Notes: generated by a model from the letters alone, not told the origin. Positions 52,887 through 62,551 are shown, numbered from the stretch's first letter. The stretch is DNA of 64,000 nucleotides from Avimonas intestinalis (GCA_904380375.1 CAJFID010000009.1:9522-73521); one strand, 5' to 3'. Numbers and translations are program-made.

Positions 52887-54328
52887 GCCCGATCACCTCC
52901 CAGCAGCCAGGGTTTGCGAAGGAACTTAAACCGGGTAATGGACTTCAGCATGAGCCGGGAAGCCGTTACACCCATAATAAAGTTGAAGATAATACCAACC
53001 AGCAGCGTGTACCCAAAGGAATAGATCGAGCCGGTGGTTGACGCCGGGAACATGAACAGGAAGGGCTTCAGGATCGTCGCCCACAGCCCGGACGGCGGGC
53101 CGAATACGCCCATTAGGACGATGGCGACGATGATGTTGGTGACGTTGCCGTCAAAGATTGCCCAGAAAGAGCTGTCATAGCCGCGGGCAATCGCCCCGTC
53201 AATCGTCCGGCCGGCGCGGATTTCCTCTTTGATGCGTTCGGCCGTGATAACGTTGGCGTCAACGCCCATGCCGATCGACAGGATCAAGCCGGCGATACCG
53301 GGTAGCGTCAGCGTAAAGCTTTGGAGGAAGCCGAAATATCCCGACACGCCCGCGATCATGCCGGCGACCTGTCCCAACAGGGCGATCGCCGCGATAAAGC
53401 CAGGAAGGCGATAATACAGGATCATGAACAGCATGATCAGCACCATAGCAATAATCCCGGCCATGACCATGATATCCAGCGATTTTTCGCCCAGCGTCGG
53501 GTCAATTACGCCGTTGCTCTTCACCTCAATGCTGAAGGGCAGCGCGCCGGAATTGATCAGGTTGGCCAGATCGCTGGCTTCAGAATATTCCGTAAACCCG
53601 CCCGAAATTACGGCCTCGCCGTTCGTGATCGGTTCATCCACCGTCGGGTTGGAGATCATTTCGTTATCCAGCCAGATGGAAATGGTCCCCTTGTTTTCCG
53701 ACTGCTTTTCCGTCGCCTCGGCAAATTTTTCTTTGCCCTGCTCCTTCAAGATCAGCTGAACGACCGGGACGCTTTGCCCGCTGCTGTTATCATACAAGGC
53801 AGTGGCCGAATCCACGTCGTCGCCGGTCAGTACAATCTCGCCGGTTGGCACCTGCACCTCGTTTCCGTACTCATCAAGCACCGGATCACCGTTTTCGTCC
53901 AGCTTGGTTTCGGTTTCCGAGCCCAGCCGGAATTCGAGCATAGCGGTCTTTCCGAGCTCCTCAATCGCAGCGGCCGGGTCAAAATCCTCTTCGTCATTTT
54001 TCCAGGGAAAACGGACGATGACCCGGTTGTTGGTCGTATCCGAATAGATTTCATAATCGGTGATATTGTTCAGCACCAAACGCTGCGCAATCACGTCCCG
54101 GACACGGTTGATCTGCTCCGCCGTAATGCCCTCCTCTGAGCCGGATGGGCCAAAGGTCACGTCAATGCCGCCCCGGATGTCAATTCCGAAACGGATATCC
54201 GAGGCGCCCCGGATATAGGTGTCGCGCCTGTCACCGTACTGTCCATACACGCCGAAAACAGCGGTAAAGAACAGCGCGATGATCACCAGTGCAACGATGA
54301 AGAATACGGGCTTTGCTGTTCGCTTCAT
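52883..54328 (-). CDS. secD: Protein translocase subunit SecD
   Basis: 481 residues. One helix at about 7-28, a large extracellular P1 domain with RFGIDIRGGIDVTFG near 45 and the NRVRDVIAQRLVLNN segment near 75, then five helices with AGLILSIGMGVDANVITAERIKEE-type sequence near 345, which carries the conserved Asp used in proton coupling. Start at MKRTAKP has GGAGG 8 nt upstream; 53 further codons are open but discarded. First gene of the secDF operon with a good promoter. Confidence 0.96.
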   Translation of the reverse strand: MKRTAKPVFFIVALVIIALFFTAVFGVYGQYGDRRDTYIRGASDIRFGIDIRGGIDVTFGPSGSEEGITAEQINRVRDVIAQRLVLNNITDYEIYSDTTNNRVIVRFPWKNDEEDFDPAAAIEELGKTAMLEFRLGSETETKLDENGDPVLDEYGNEVQVPTGEIVLTGDDVDSATALYDNSSGQSVPVVQLILKEQGKEKFAEATEKQSENKGTISIWLDNEMISNPTVDEPITNGEAVISGGFTEYSEASDLANLINSGALPFSIEVKSNGVIDPTLGEKSLDIMVMAGIIAMVLIMLFMILYYRLPGFIAAIALLGQVAGMIAGVSGYFGFLQSFTLTLPGIAGLILSIGMGVDANVITAERIKEEIRAGRTIDGAIARGYDSSFWAIFDGNVTNIIVAIVLMGVFGPPSGLWATILKPFLFMFPASTTGSIYSFGYTLLVGIIFNFIMGVTASRLMLKSITRFKFLRKPWLLGGDRA

Positions 54329-54422
54329 CGGCTTGTCCTCCACTTGCTTACTTTTGAGTAAGAGGTTTCCACCGCCGGACTGTCCCTCCAGCCGTTCCCG
54401 CTCCCTACTCACAATAGATATC

Positions 54423-54451
54423 ATTATATAAGTTCTGGCTATAAAAGTCAA
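54423..54451 (-). promoter_or_regulatory. secDF promoter
   Basis: Minus-strand TTGACT (54446-54451), 17-nt spacer, TATAAT (54423-54428), about 95 nt before secD. Confidence 0.85.
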
Positions 54452-54536
54452 TAATCGCCAACGAAAATTGAGCGCCTTTAGGGACATTCCTTAAAAACAG
54501 CCATATTTGTTGGACCAAGTTTTGGCTGTCAAGTCA

Positions 54537-54572
54537 CGAAAACGCCCGGGAACCGTTTAGCGGTTCCCGGGC
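54537..54572 (-). terminator. Terminator of the aminotransferase gene
   Basis: 12-bp stem GCCCGGGAACCG / CGGTTCCCGGGC with a 5-nt loop and GTTTTC on the minus side. Confidence 0.8.
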
Positions 54573-54609
54573 AAGGGCATGCCCTGCTGTGTTGCAGCCT
54601 TGGGATTTC

Positions 54610-55887
54610 CTATCCTGCCAACAACTGTTCAATGGCCGCCAGCTCCGCGCAAACGCAGAACAGCTCTATTGCGGTTTTGAGCTCATTGAGCGGCGGGAAG
54701 GTCGGTGCGATACGCAGATTGCGGTCGCGTGGGTCTTTGCCGTAGGGATACGTGGCGCCCGCGCCGGTCATCACGACCCCGGCCTCCTTGAGCAAGCGGA
54801 CCGTTTTCTTCGCGCAGCCGTCCATCAAATTGACGCTGACAAAATAGCCGCCCCGCGGGCTGTTCCACTCGGCAATCCCTTTGCCTTCGAGATTGGCCTT
54901 CAGCGTGTCCAGCACCACCTGGAATTTGGGACGAAGGATCGCCGCATGGAGCTTCATATGCTCCCGTATGCCGTCCGCGTTTTTAAAATAGCGGACATGG
55001 CGCAGCATATTCAGCTTGTCGTAGCCGATGGTCTGGAAATTCATCCGCTTCTTGACGTCGGCAACGGTAGCGGGGCTCCCCGCCATCGCCGCGATGCCGG
55101 AGCCGGGGAAGCTAACCTTTGAGGTGGAAGCAAAAATCACGACCCGGTCCTGCGTTCCGCACTTTTCGGCCTCGCTGTACAGGTTGAGCAGCGTATCCGG
55201 CGTATCGGTCAAATGATGCAGGCAATAGGCGTTGTCCCACATAATGCGGAAGTCGGGCGCCGCCGTCTCCATGGCGGCCAGGCGGCGGACCGTCTCATCC
55301 GAATAGGTAATCCCATCCGGGTTGGAATACATCGGGACGCACCAGATTCCCTTCACGGCCGGGTCCTTGGCGTATGTTTCAACCACATCCATATCCGGGC
55401 CGTCCGGCGTCATATCCACAGCAATCAGCTCAAAGCCAAAATACTCCGTTACGCCGAAATGCCGGTCGTAGCCTGGCGAGGGACACAGGAATTTGACGGT
55501 TTCCTCCCGGCACCAGGGCTTTCCGCCGTTGACGCCGTGGGAGTAGGCCATGGCGATATAATCAAACATGAGGTTCAGACTGGAATTCCCGCCCACGATT
55601 ACCTGCGAGGGTTCTACCTCAAGGATTTCGGCAAAGAGCTTTTTGGCTTCGGGGATGCCGTCCAGCAAGCCGTAGTTGCGGGTATCCACGCCGGAATCGG
55701 TCGTATATCCGTCGCGTGCGTTCACACAGTCCAGCAGGCCGAGGGTCAAATCCAGCTGTTCGGGGCCAGGCTTGCCGCGGGACATATCCAGCTTCAGCCC
55801 CATCGCCTTGGCTTGCTCATAACGGGCGCGAAGTTCCGCCGCACGGGCGGACAACTGCTCTTTCGGCCAGTCTTTCAACGCTTGCAT
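54610..55887 (-). CDS. Aspartate-type aminotransferase, class I fold (PF12897-like)
   Basis: 425-residue PLP enzyme expected to transaminate aspartate or a similar amino acid. Marks are KLDMSRGKPGPEQLDL near residue 32, DTRNYGLLDGIPEAK near 68, VGGNSSLNLMFDYIA near 98, WCVPMYSNPDGITYS near 182 with the Asn-Pro-Asp-Gly turn, and the PLP Lys in FASTSKVSFPGSGIA near 254. This is the distinct subgroup (type Ic) that is often misread as a MocR protein but lacks any DNA-binding domain. Single gene with its own promoter and terminator. Confidence 0.9.
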   Translation of the reverse strand: MQALKDWPKEQLSARAAELRARYEQAKAMGLKLDMSRGKPGPEQLDLTLGLLDCVNARDGYTTDSGVDTRNYGLLDGIPEAKKLFAEILEVEPSQVIVGGNSSLNLMFDYIAMAYSHGVNGGKPWCREETVKFLCPSPGYDRHFGVTEYFGFELIAVDMTPDGPDMDVVETYAKDPAVKGIWCVPMYSNPDGITYSDETVRRLAAMETAAPDFRIMWDNAYCLHHLTDTPDTLLNLYSEAEKCGTQDRVVIFASTSKVSFPGSGIAAMAGSPATVADVKKRMNFQTIGYDKLNMLRHVRYFKNADGIREHMKLHAAILRPKFQVVLDTLKANLEGKGIAEWNSPRGGYFVSVNLMDGCAKKTVRLLKEAGVVMTGAGATYPYGKDPRDRNLRIAPTFPPLNELKTAIELFCVCAELAAIEQLLAG

Positions 55888-55972
55888 GAATCAATGACAC
55901 TACCTTTCCTCTGAGGCGGCGGCAATTCTGCGTCCCTCTAAAACTGCATATTGGGAGCGATATCTCCCCATA

Positions 55973-56001
55973 ATTCTAGTATATGCCCCACCATTTTGCA
56001 A
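55973..56001 (-). promoter_or_regulatory. Promoter of the aminotransferase gene
   Basis: Minus-strand TTGCAA (55996-56001), 17-nt spacer, TAGAAT (55973-55978), about 80 nt before the start codon. No other gene lies in 55888-56212. Confidence 0.7.
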
Positions 56002-56163
56002 GTTATTTTTATCCGCCCTGCAAAATTTGTGATAACATACGGATTCCCCAGTGGGAGGCACGGATTCGGAGGCATTTTGCCGGAAGAAACATAAATACAA
56101 TGCCATAAAGGAAAACGGGCGCCGGCATGATCCGCCTTGCGCTGGGCAGGCGCCGGACAGCCC

Positions 56164-56199
56164 GTGAAAAAGCCGCCCGCCGGTTCGCCGGCAGGCGGC
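56164..56199 (-). terminator. asnS terminator
   Basis: Strong stem GCCGCC.GCCGG / CCGGC.GGCGGC with a 4-nt loop and TTTTTC on the minus strand, directly after asnS. Confidence 0.85.
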
Positions 56200-56212
56200 C
56201 TCAAAGCATGGG

Positions 56213-57616
56213 TCAAAATTCCGCCGATCCCGTTGTGCGGGGGAAGGGCAGCACGTCGCGGATGTTCGGGATCCCGGTGACATACATAATCAACCGCTCA
56301 AACCCGAGCCCGAAGCCGGCATGATGGGTGCCGCCGTACCGGCGGAGGTCCATGTACCAGTCATAATCGGCTTTGTCAAGATGGAAGAATTCCATCGCCT
56401 TTTCCAGCATTTCCGCCCGCTCTTCGCGCTGGCTGCCGCCGATGATCTCCCCGATGCCGGGGACCAGGAGATCCATGGCCGCCACGGTCTTGCCGTCGTC
56501 GTTGAGCCGCATATAAAACGCCTTGATCTCCTTGGGGTAATCGGTAACGAACACCGGGCGCTGGAATACCTGCTCGGTCAGATACCGCTCGTGCTCGGTC
56601 TGTAAGTCGCAGCCCCAATATACCGGGAATTCAAAGCGGTCCTTGTGCTTTTCCAGCAGCTCCACCGCTTCGGTATAGGTAACGTGGGCAAAGTCGGAGC
56701 GGACCAGGAACTCCAGCCGCTCCCTTAGCCCCTTGTCAAAGAAAGCGTTGAAGAAATCGATCTCGTCCGGGCATTTGGCCAGGACATGGGAAATCACATG
56801 CTTAATCATATCCCGCGCGAGGTCCATGTCGTCCTGCAGGTCCGCAAAGGCAATCTCCGGCTCAATCATCCAGAACTCGGCCGCATGGCGCGGGGTGTTG
56901 GACTTTTCCGCGCGGAAGGTGGGGCCAAAGGTGTAGACCTTGCCGAAGGCCATCGCCATGGCCTCCGCCGCCAGCTGCCCGGAAACCGTCAGAGAGGTAT
57001 GCTTGCCGAAAAAGTCTTTGGAATAATCGACCGCGCCGTCCTCCGTGCGGGGCGGGTTGCCGATATCCAGGGTGGTGACATGGAACATCTCCCCCGCCCC
57101 CTCGCAGTCGCTTGAGGTGATCAGCGGGGTATGGACATAGACAAAGCCGCGGCTGTGGAAAAAGTCATGGATCGCAAACGCGCATTCCGACCGCACGCGG
57201 AACGCCGCGCTGAAGGTGTTCGTCCGGGGCCGCAGATGCGCGATCGTCCGCAGGAATTCCATGGAATGCCGTTTTTTCTGCAGCGGGTAATCCGACGTGG
57301 AGCGCCCCTCCACCACGACGGCGGAGGCGTGCACCTCAAAGGGCTGCTTCATGCCGGGGGTCATCACCATCTCCCCCGTGACAATGACGGCGGAGCCCAC
57401 GTTCAGCTTGACAATCTCCTCGTACTCCGGCAGCGCGCCCGCCTCAGCAATTACCTGCAGGTTGCGTTGGCAGCTCCCGTCGTTCAGCTCTAGGAAAGCG
57501 ATCCCCTTGGATTGACGCAGGGTGCGGATCCAGCCGCATACCGTAACCGACTGCCCCGACAGCTGCTGCGCGTCGGCATACAGCCCGGCGATTTCCCTTT
57601 GAGCGATTCCCTTCAT
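56213..57616 (-). CDS. asnS: Asparaginyl-tRNA synthetase
   Basis: Charges tRNA-Asn with asparagine. 467 residues: an N-terminal OB-fold anticodon-binding domain (VTVCGWIRTLRQSKGIAFLELNDGS) and a class II catalytic domain with motif 2 TFRAEKSNTPRHAAEFWMIEPE near 235 and motif 3 GFGLGFERLIMYVTGI near the end. The RHAAEFWMIEPE sequence is typical of AsnRS rather than AspRS. First and only gene of its transcript. Confidence 0.96.
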   Translation of the reverse strand: MKGIAQREIAGLYADAQQLSGQSVTVCGWIRTLRQSKGIAFLELNDGSCQRNLQVIAEAGALPEYEEIVKLNVGSAVIVTGEMVMTPGMKQPFEVHASAVVVEGRSTSDYPLQKKRHSMEFLRTIAHLRPRTNTFSAAFRVRSECAFAIHDFFHSRGFVYVHTPLITSSDCEGAGEMFHVTTLDIGNPPRTEDGAVDYSKDFFGKHTSLTVSGQLAAEAMAMAFGKVYTFGPTFRAEKSNTPRHAAEFWMIEPEIAFADLQDDMDLARDMIKHVISHVLAKCPDEIDFFNAFFDKGLRERLEFLVRSDFAHVTYTEAVELLEKHKDRFEFPVYWGCDLQTEHERYLTEQVFQRPVFVTDYPKEIKAFYMRLNDDGKTVAAMDLLVPGIGEIIGGSQREERAEMLEKAMEFFHLDKADYDWYMDLRRYGGTHHAGFGLGFERLIMYVTGIPNIRDVLPFPRTTGSAEF

Positions 57617-57677
57617 TTTTCCTTCATCCTTTCGCCGTGGCGGAGGCCGACGGCTCCCTTTTTCTCAGTATTTCTTA

Positions 57678-57706
57678 ATTATAGCAACCTCATACGCGGA
57701 AAACAA
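57678..57706 (-). promoter_or_regulatory. asnS promoter
   Basis: Minus-strand TTGTTT (57701-57706), 17-nt spacer, TATAAT (57678-57683), 62 nt before the start codon. No T-box leader fits in this short leader. Confidence 0.75.
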
Positions 57707-57750
57707 GAGCGAAACACCGTCAATCCCCGGCCAACCCTTTGGTTCTGCAG

Positions 57751-58314
57751 CTATAAAAGAAGGTAAATCACCCCGCCGGCCGCCCCGGCCCCCAGCATCA
57801 CCCAAATCGGGTTCGGCTTCTTCCAGCGCAGGAGCAGGAAGGCCGTCAGGAAAAGCAGGACGGCGACGCCGTCTATACCGAAGAGGGAGAGAGGCGAGCG
57901 GCCCTGTACGAGGAACGCCGTCTGTGCGATTGATACCCCCGCGGAGGCAATCAAGGCCACCACCGCCGGGCGCAGGCCGGACAGGCAGTCCTGCATCAGG
58001 CGCTGCCGCCGGTACCGGAAATAGAAAAAGGCGAGCAGCGACACGACGCAGACGGAGGGAAGCACGCAGCCGAAGGTAGCCACCAACGCCCCGGGGAATC
58101 CGGCAATGCGGATCCCGACAAAGGTAGCGGCATTGATGGCGATCGGCCCCGGCGTCATCCCCGAAATGGTCACCAGGTCAGCGAATTCGCCAGCCGTCAG
58201 CCAGGGATGCAATTGCGTGACCTGCTGTTCAATCAGCGGCATGGCGGCATAGCCGCCGCCGAAGCTGAACAGGCCGATTTGGACAAAGCTCCAAAAAAGC
58301 TGGAGATATATCAT
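57751..58314 (-). CDS. CHR-family (chromate-type) transporter, second half
   Basis: 187 residues, one half of a short-chain CHR transporter pair. The N-terminal motif FGGGYAAMPLIEQQV near residue 19 and SGMTPGPIAINAATFVG near 51 are the family signatures; five to six membrane helices. It starts in the ATGA overlap with the other half. Homologues export chromate or sulfate-like anions, but the natural substrate in gut-type anaerobes is not known. Confidence 0.9.
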   Translation of the reverse strand: MIYLQLFWSFVQIGLFSFGGGYAAMPLIEQQVTQLHPWLTAGEFADLVTISGMTPGPIAINAATFVGIRIAGFPGALVATFGCVLPSVCVVSLLAFFYFRYRRQRLMQDCLSGLRPAVVALIASAGVSIAQTAFLVQGRSPLSLFGIDGVAVLLFLTAFLLLRWKKPNPIWVMLGAGAAGGVIYLLL

Positions 58315-59024
58315 TCTTCTCCGCCCCCTTCCGGGCCCTGGCCGGACGGCGGCGCGGGCCGCCTCTTCCCCCGACGGAGCGCGTATAAGCCCCGCGCTAT
58401 CCCGGCCGCTGCGCAGATTAGAAGAATCCAGATGACATTGATCGGCAGCAGGAGGGCGGCAGCAAACGCCCCGGCCATCAGGAAAATGGAGAGCGGCTGC
58501 CGGCTGCGCAGCACGTCGCCGCCGAGGCTGAACACGACGTCCGCGATCACGGCGGCGATCCCCGCCTGCATCCCCTTGAGCACGGCGGCTACCACCGGAT
58601 TGGAACGGAATGCATCGTAGAACAACGAGACAACGGACAGGACAATCAAGGGCGGCAGTACGGTCCCCAGGATGGACGTCAGCGCCCCGGGGATCCCCGC
58701 GATCCGGAAGCCGGTCAGGACCGAAGCGTTTACGGCCACCGCCCCCGGCGAGGACTGGGCGATCGCCGCCATATCCAGCATCTCCTGCTCCTCAAGCCAA
58801 TGCAGCTCGTCGCAGAATTTTTTCTTCATCAGCGGGATGATCACGAAGCCGCCGCCGAAGGTAAAGGCGCTGATATAAAAGGTGGATAGGAACAAGCGGC
58901 CGCAAAGCCGGAGCCGCTTTACTCTCCGTGGCCCCCGGCCCCCTCCGCCTGCCGGCTCCGGATTGGCCGGCGTACAGCTGTCGTCGCGGCCTGTTTGGCC
59001 GGGGACAAGCGATTGATCCGTCAT
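58311..59024 (-). CDS. CHR-family (chromate-type) transporter, first half
   Basis: 237 residues with the same signatures: FTFGGGFVIIPLMKKKF near 55 and AIAQSSPGAVAVNASVLTGFRIAG near 88. It carries a polar N-terminal extension of about 35 residues and a Pro/Gly/Arg-rich tail. The second ATG (MTDQSL) is preferred, with GGAGG 8 nt upstream. The two halves are expected to assemble with opposite topology. A LysR gene diverges upstream and is the likely regulator; the shared intergenic region 59040-59115 is AT-rich with ATAATATTAT-like symmetry. Confidence 0.9.
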   Translation of the reverse strand: MTDQSLVPGQTGRDDSCTPANPEPAGGGGRGPRRVKRLRLCGRLFLSTFYISAFTFGGGFVIIPLMKKKFCDELHWLEEQEMLDMAAIAQSSPGAVAVNASVLTGFRIAGIPGALTSILGTVLPPLIVLSVVSLFYDAFRSNPVVAAVLKGMQAGIAAVIADVVFSLGGDVLRSRQPLSIFLMAGAFAAALLLPINVIWILLICAAAGIARGLYALRRGKRRPAPPSGQGPEGGGEE

Positions 59025-59132
59025 GCACATCGCCTCCGGAATCCATTGTACCTCTTGCCAATCAATATGTAAAATAATATAATATTATCAATATCATCAT
59101 ATTTTACTTATAATTAAGCGGCGGTGAAAACG

Positions 59133-60047
59133 ATGACGATACGGCATCTGCGGGTATTTTCGGCGGTTTGCGCCTGCCAAAGCGTTACGAAGGCGGCCAA
59201 AAAGCTCTACATCTCCCAGCCGGCGGCAAGTGGGGCCATTGCCGAGCTGGAAGCCCACTATGGCGTACGCCTTTTTGACCGGATCGGGCGGCGCCTCTGC
59301 CTCACCCAGGCGGGGGAGCGCTTTTTGTCCTATACCAACCGTATCCTCGGCCTGTTTGACGAGCTGGAACACACGGTGGAACTTGAAGGAAAGGGGATCC
59401 TCCGGGTGGGCGCCAGCATTACAGTAGGGACCCGCCTTCTGCCGGGAATCGTATGGGATTTCCGGCAAAGCCACCCGGCAATTGCGGTGGAAGCGACGGT
59501 CGAAAATTCCGAAGCCATAGAAGATCGGGTGCTGCACAACGAAATCGATCTCGGCCTGATAGAAGGGGCCGTGCATTTACCGCAGATCCGGGGGGAGGTA
59601 TTCTATCGGGATCGTATGGCGCTTATCCTGCCGCCCGATTTTCCGGAGGACGGGCAGGAGCTGCCGGTCAGCATCCTTGGGGAATATCCGCTCCTCTTAC
59701 GGGAAAAGGGAAGCGCCGGCCGGGAAATCGTGGATGGAATCCTCTCCGTCCACGGGATCGCCGCAAAACCTGCGTGGCAGAGCATCAGTACCCAAGCGAT
59801 CGTCCATGCGGTATGCAGCGGCCTGGGGATCTCCCTGCTTCCCTACCCCTTGGTGCGGGACGCGGTTGAACGGGGGGAAGTCCGCGCCGCCCGCCTGCAG
59901 GGCGTGGATTTACAACGCAGTTACCGCCTGCTTGTACACCGCGAAAAGTTTCTCTCCCCCGCTATCCGGGCCTTTGCCGATGCCTGCCGCCGTCTGGACG
60001 CTCCGGAAAGCGGCGTCAGCCTTGCGAAGGAGCAAGCGCCAGAATAA
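59133..60047 (+). CDS. LysR-family regulator of the CHR transporter
   Basis: 304 residues. Winged helix: TIRHLRVFSAVCACQSVTKA then LYISQPAASGAIAELEAHYG as recognition helix; co-inducer domain from about 90 with LRVGASITVGTRLLPGIVW. The set of CysL/CbbR-like features (VTKAAKKLYISQPA) is general and gives no ligand. The ATG was chosen over a GTG three codons earlier because GGTGA stands 6 nt upstream. Divergent from the CHR genes. Confidence 0.9.
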   Translation: MTIRHLRVFSAVCACQSVTKAAKKLYISQPAASGAIAELEAHYGVRLFDRIGRRLCLTQAGERFLSYTNRILGLFDELEHTVELEGKGILRVGASITVGTRLLPGIVWDFRQSHPAIAVEATVENSEAIEDRVLHNEIDLGLIEGAVHLPQIRGEVFYRDRMALILPPDFPEDGQELPVSILGEYPLLLREKGSAGREIVDGILSVHGIAAKPAWQSISTQAIVHAVCSGLGISLLPYPLVRDAVERGEVRAARLQGVDLQRSYRLLVHREKFLSPAIRAFADACRRLDAPESGVSLAKEQAPE

Positions 60048-60065
60048 GCCCAACTTCCCTGTTCA

Positions 60066-60097
60066 AGCCGCCTTATAAGCGCGCCGTAAGGCGGGCT
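60066..60097. other. Hairpin between convergent regulator genes
   Basis: Arms AGCCGCCTTA / TAAGGCGGGCT, 10 bp with one bulge, between the LysR and AraC genes. It lacks a T-run, so it may only be a weak terminator. Confidence 0.35.
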
Positions 60098-60100
60098 ATG

Positions 60101-61012
60101 CTATCGCGGCGGCTCCTTTCCTGCTTCCTGCCGCCGGCGCTGCATGAAAGCCCGGTATTCCAAAGGGGTCCTGCCCGTTTTCCCCTTGCATATCCGCACG
60201 AGGTACGGCGAAGAGGAATACCCATTGATCGCGGCAATCTCCTTAAGGGACAAATTGGTAAAGGCCAGCTGCTTTTTCACGATGTCAAAGCGCTTTTCGC
60301 TAATGTATGCGCTGATGCTCGTCCCCGTGTAGGCGCGGAATTGGGCGGTAAGCGCCGAGCGGTTTAGGCCGCTGACCCGGCTGAGCCTGTCAATCGGCAG
60401 GCTTTCGGACAGATGGGCGGCAATGTAGCCCAAAACGCGGGGAATCGGCGCCTCCCGGTCGGCGGCGCTTGTTAACGCTTGGTAGCCGCACTGAACAAGA
60501 TCCAGCAATTCAAACAGCCAGCTTCTGGCACGGCAGGACCATTTTTTGTCCGGCTGTGTGAGAAGCTGGCTTTGTATTTGGGCCAAAACATACTCCGCCC
60601 GCTCCTGCATATCGGTTTCAAGGGGAATCACCCCGCAGTAACGGGAATGGGAAGGGCGGTCTGGAAAGAGGAAAGGACGAAAATCCGGGTAATGATCCGT
60701 TTGGCATAAAGACGCATACCCTTCAGCATAGATGTGCTCCCAGCGAAGACGGCGGTTTACAAAATTCGGGGCAAAGGAGAGGCACACCGCAGAAACATGA
60801 TACTTTTGGATGATTTCAAGCGAGGAGTTCTCCGATAGGCAGAGAAGGTTTCCGCCGCTTAGATAACATTGGACGCCATTGAGGACGCAGCAAAGGCTTC
60901 CCCGCCGGATGAGGATCAGGGCGAACCTCTGCGCATACAGGGGAGCAAGGTCCCCGGAATCATCAAGAAATATCGGTTGTCTGCGCTTTGTAAATCGGCA
61001 AACGGTTTCCAT
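60101..61012 (-). CDS. AraC-family regulator
   Basis: 303 residues. The C-terminal domain has two helix-turn-helix units (LPIDRLSRVSGLNRSALTAQFRAYTG and LSLKEIAAINGYSSSPYLVRICKGKTGRTPLEYR). The N-terminal part carries a cupin-like sensor with GSLCCVLNGVQCYLSGGNLL near 40. A GGGGAGG site lies 5 nt before the ATG. It diverges from the secreted-protein genes at 61202 and may control them. Inducer unknown. Confidence 0.9.
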   Translation of the reverse strand: METVCRFTKRRQPIFLDDSGDLAPLYAQRFALILIRRGSLCCVLNGVQCYLSGGNLLCLSENSSLEIIQKYHVSAVCLSFAPNFVNRRLRWEHIYAEGYASLCQTDHYPDFRPFLFPDRPSHSRYCGVIPLETDMQERAEYVLAQIQSQLLTQPDKKWSCRARSWLFELLDLVQCGYQALTSAADREAPIPRVLGYIAAHLSESLPIDRLSRVSGLNRSALTAQFRAYTGTSISAYISEKRFDIVKKQLAFTNLSLKEIAAINGYSSSPYLVRICKGKTGRTPLEYRAFMQRRRQEAGKEPPR

Positions 61013-61201
61013 ACGGTCCTCCCCTTCTTCGGTATCCCACGGTTCTCCGCTCCTTCAGGGAACAGCAAGAACATCAAAAAGTATAAGAGAAAATGCCGAA
61101 TAGGCAATAAATATGTCGTGATTACAAGGTTTCCTGTTGATATACTTTTCTTATATTAACAAAAGTTTGTGACATATACAACACAGAAAGGCAGGATTCA
61201 A

Positions 61202-62551
61202 ATGAAAAAGAGAGAAAGCTATGGAATCTGCGCGTGGCTTTTGCTTTTCTCGCTGCTTCTGGGATGCGCAGGCCCTTCCCTCCCGCTCAAAACGCAGGCC
61301 GTCCGGTTGGACGCGGAAGAGCAAGCCGCGCTCGGGTACGTCAAGGCCACCTCCTATCGGGCGGAAAACGTCATTGCCTATGAACAGGAGGACGGAACAA
61401 CGCGGCTTTGCCTTTTTTCCGCTCCGGTGGAAGAAGGGCCGCTTTCCCTGCAAGGGGGGGAAAGCGATGCCGCCTTTTCCTGCGAAGCCAAGTTCACGGA
61501 TATCGCGTTTCCCGCCCTCCTGCGCGCAGACGCTCCCATCCATATTTCCACCCTTGGACAGCCCATCCGCATTTTTCCGGCCGATCAGGAGGAACACGCC
61601 GGCCGTCTCATGGAGCGGACGAACGCTTTCGGCCAAAAGCGCCAAACGGTACAATACGCCGACCTTTTCGGAAAAGGCATACACGGGTACTGTACCCCCA
61701 CCAGCTTTGGGGTCAATATCGAAGCGGTTCTGAATGAAAGGCCGGAGGAGGATACTTTGCAGCTGCAGGTCATGCTGCCTCCCCTCTTTCCCGATACCGG
61801 TTCCCCGGATTATATCCTTATGAAAAACGATCCAACCGACGGCGAGGTCAAATCGATCCTCTACACGCCGCTTGCCGTAGACCATAACGGGCGGTGGAAT
61901 TATACCAACAGAATCCGGCTGGCGGACAAGGACCCGGCCAGCGGGCTGTATACCTTGGAATACACCCTGGATTCGGCCTTCCTGGACGACCCAAATACGG
62001 AGTATCCGGTCACCCTCCACCAATCGGTTTACAACTACCTATCTAAACAGCCGGATACCTCGGCGTATTCCTTGACAGGGGAAATTCAGGGGTATTACCT
62101 TTCCCCCTATGCGCTGCTGGGGGATGCGACCCCCAAGGGGGAAGGCTGGACCTACCTCCGCTTTGAAGCCTTAAATACTCTGAACATCCAAGCGGACGAC
62201 ATCCTATCCGCCAAATACATCTTCCACAACCTGTTTGATCTGCCGGAACCGGCGGTGGTCGGCGCCTATGCCGTCACCGCCGACTGGTGCAGCATCAATA
62301 CCCGATGGTACAACCGGCCGACGCACGACGACAAGCCGGTCGGATTGGTATCCGTTCAAAAGCAGGGGGATTACGAGCTCGATATCACGGCGCTGCTGCG
62401 GGAAATGATCAAAAGCAAAGGAAAGGAGGGCGCGAAATATTCGGTGCAGAACAGCTTTTTGATCCGCTGCGATACGCCGGGAAGCAATATCCTGCTGGCA
62501 TCCGGCGACAACGGCCTGTATTCCCCCTGCTTGGAACTAATAATAAAATAA
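61202..62551 (+). CDS. Lipoprotein with DNRLRE-like C-terminal domain
   Basis: 449 residues. Signal peptide with lipobox LLLGC and lipidated Cys22. Residues about 35-250 form an N-terminal domain; from about 255 the segment LDSAFLDDPNTEYPVTL is followed by a beta-rich DNRLRE-type domain (FHNLFDLP, WCSINTRWYNRP, LDITALLREM, FLIRCDT) of the sort found in wall-associated Rhs proteins. The ATG has AGGCAGGA 5 nt upstream. The next gene encodes a much larger protein with the same DxAFLxDPxTxYPV motif, 69 nt away, so the two are paralogous over that part. Confidence 0.75.
   Translation: MKKRESYGICAWLLLFSLLLGCAGPSLPLKTQAVRLDAEEQAALGYVKATSYRAENVIAYEQEDGTTRLCLFSAPVEEGPLSLQGGESDAAFSCEAKFTDIAFPALLRADAPIHISTLGQPIRIFPADQEEHAGRLMERTNAFGQKRQTVQYADLFGKGIHGYCTPTSFGVNIEAVLNERPEEDTLQLQVMLPPLFPDTGSPDYILMKNDPTDGEVKSILYTPLAVDHNGRWNYTNRIRLADKDPASGLYTLEYTLDSAFLDDPNTEYPVTLHQSVYNYLSKQPDTSAYSLTGEIQGYYLSPYALLGDATPKGEGWTYLRFEALNTLNIQADDILSAKYIFHNLFDLPEPAVVGAYAVTADWCSINTRWYNRPTHDDKPVGLVSVQKQGDYELDITALLREMIKSKGKEGAKYSVQNSFLIRCDTPGSNILLASGDNGLYSPCLELIIK

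Noticed and set aside
59045..59067. TTTACA-N17-TACAAT in front of the CHR genes
   Set aside because: The implied start lies directly at the ribosome site, leaving almost no leader; the real promoter is probably elsewhere in the AT-rich region.
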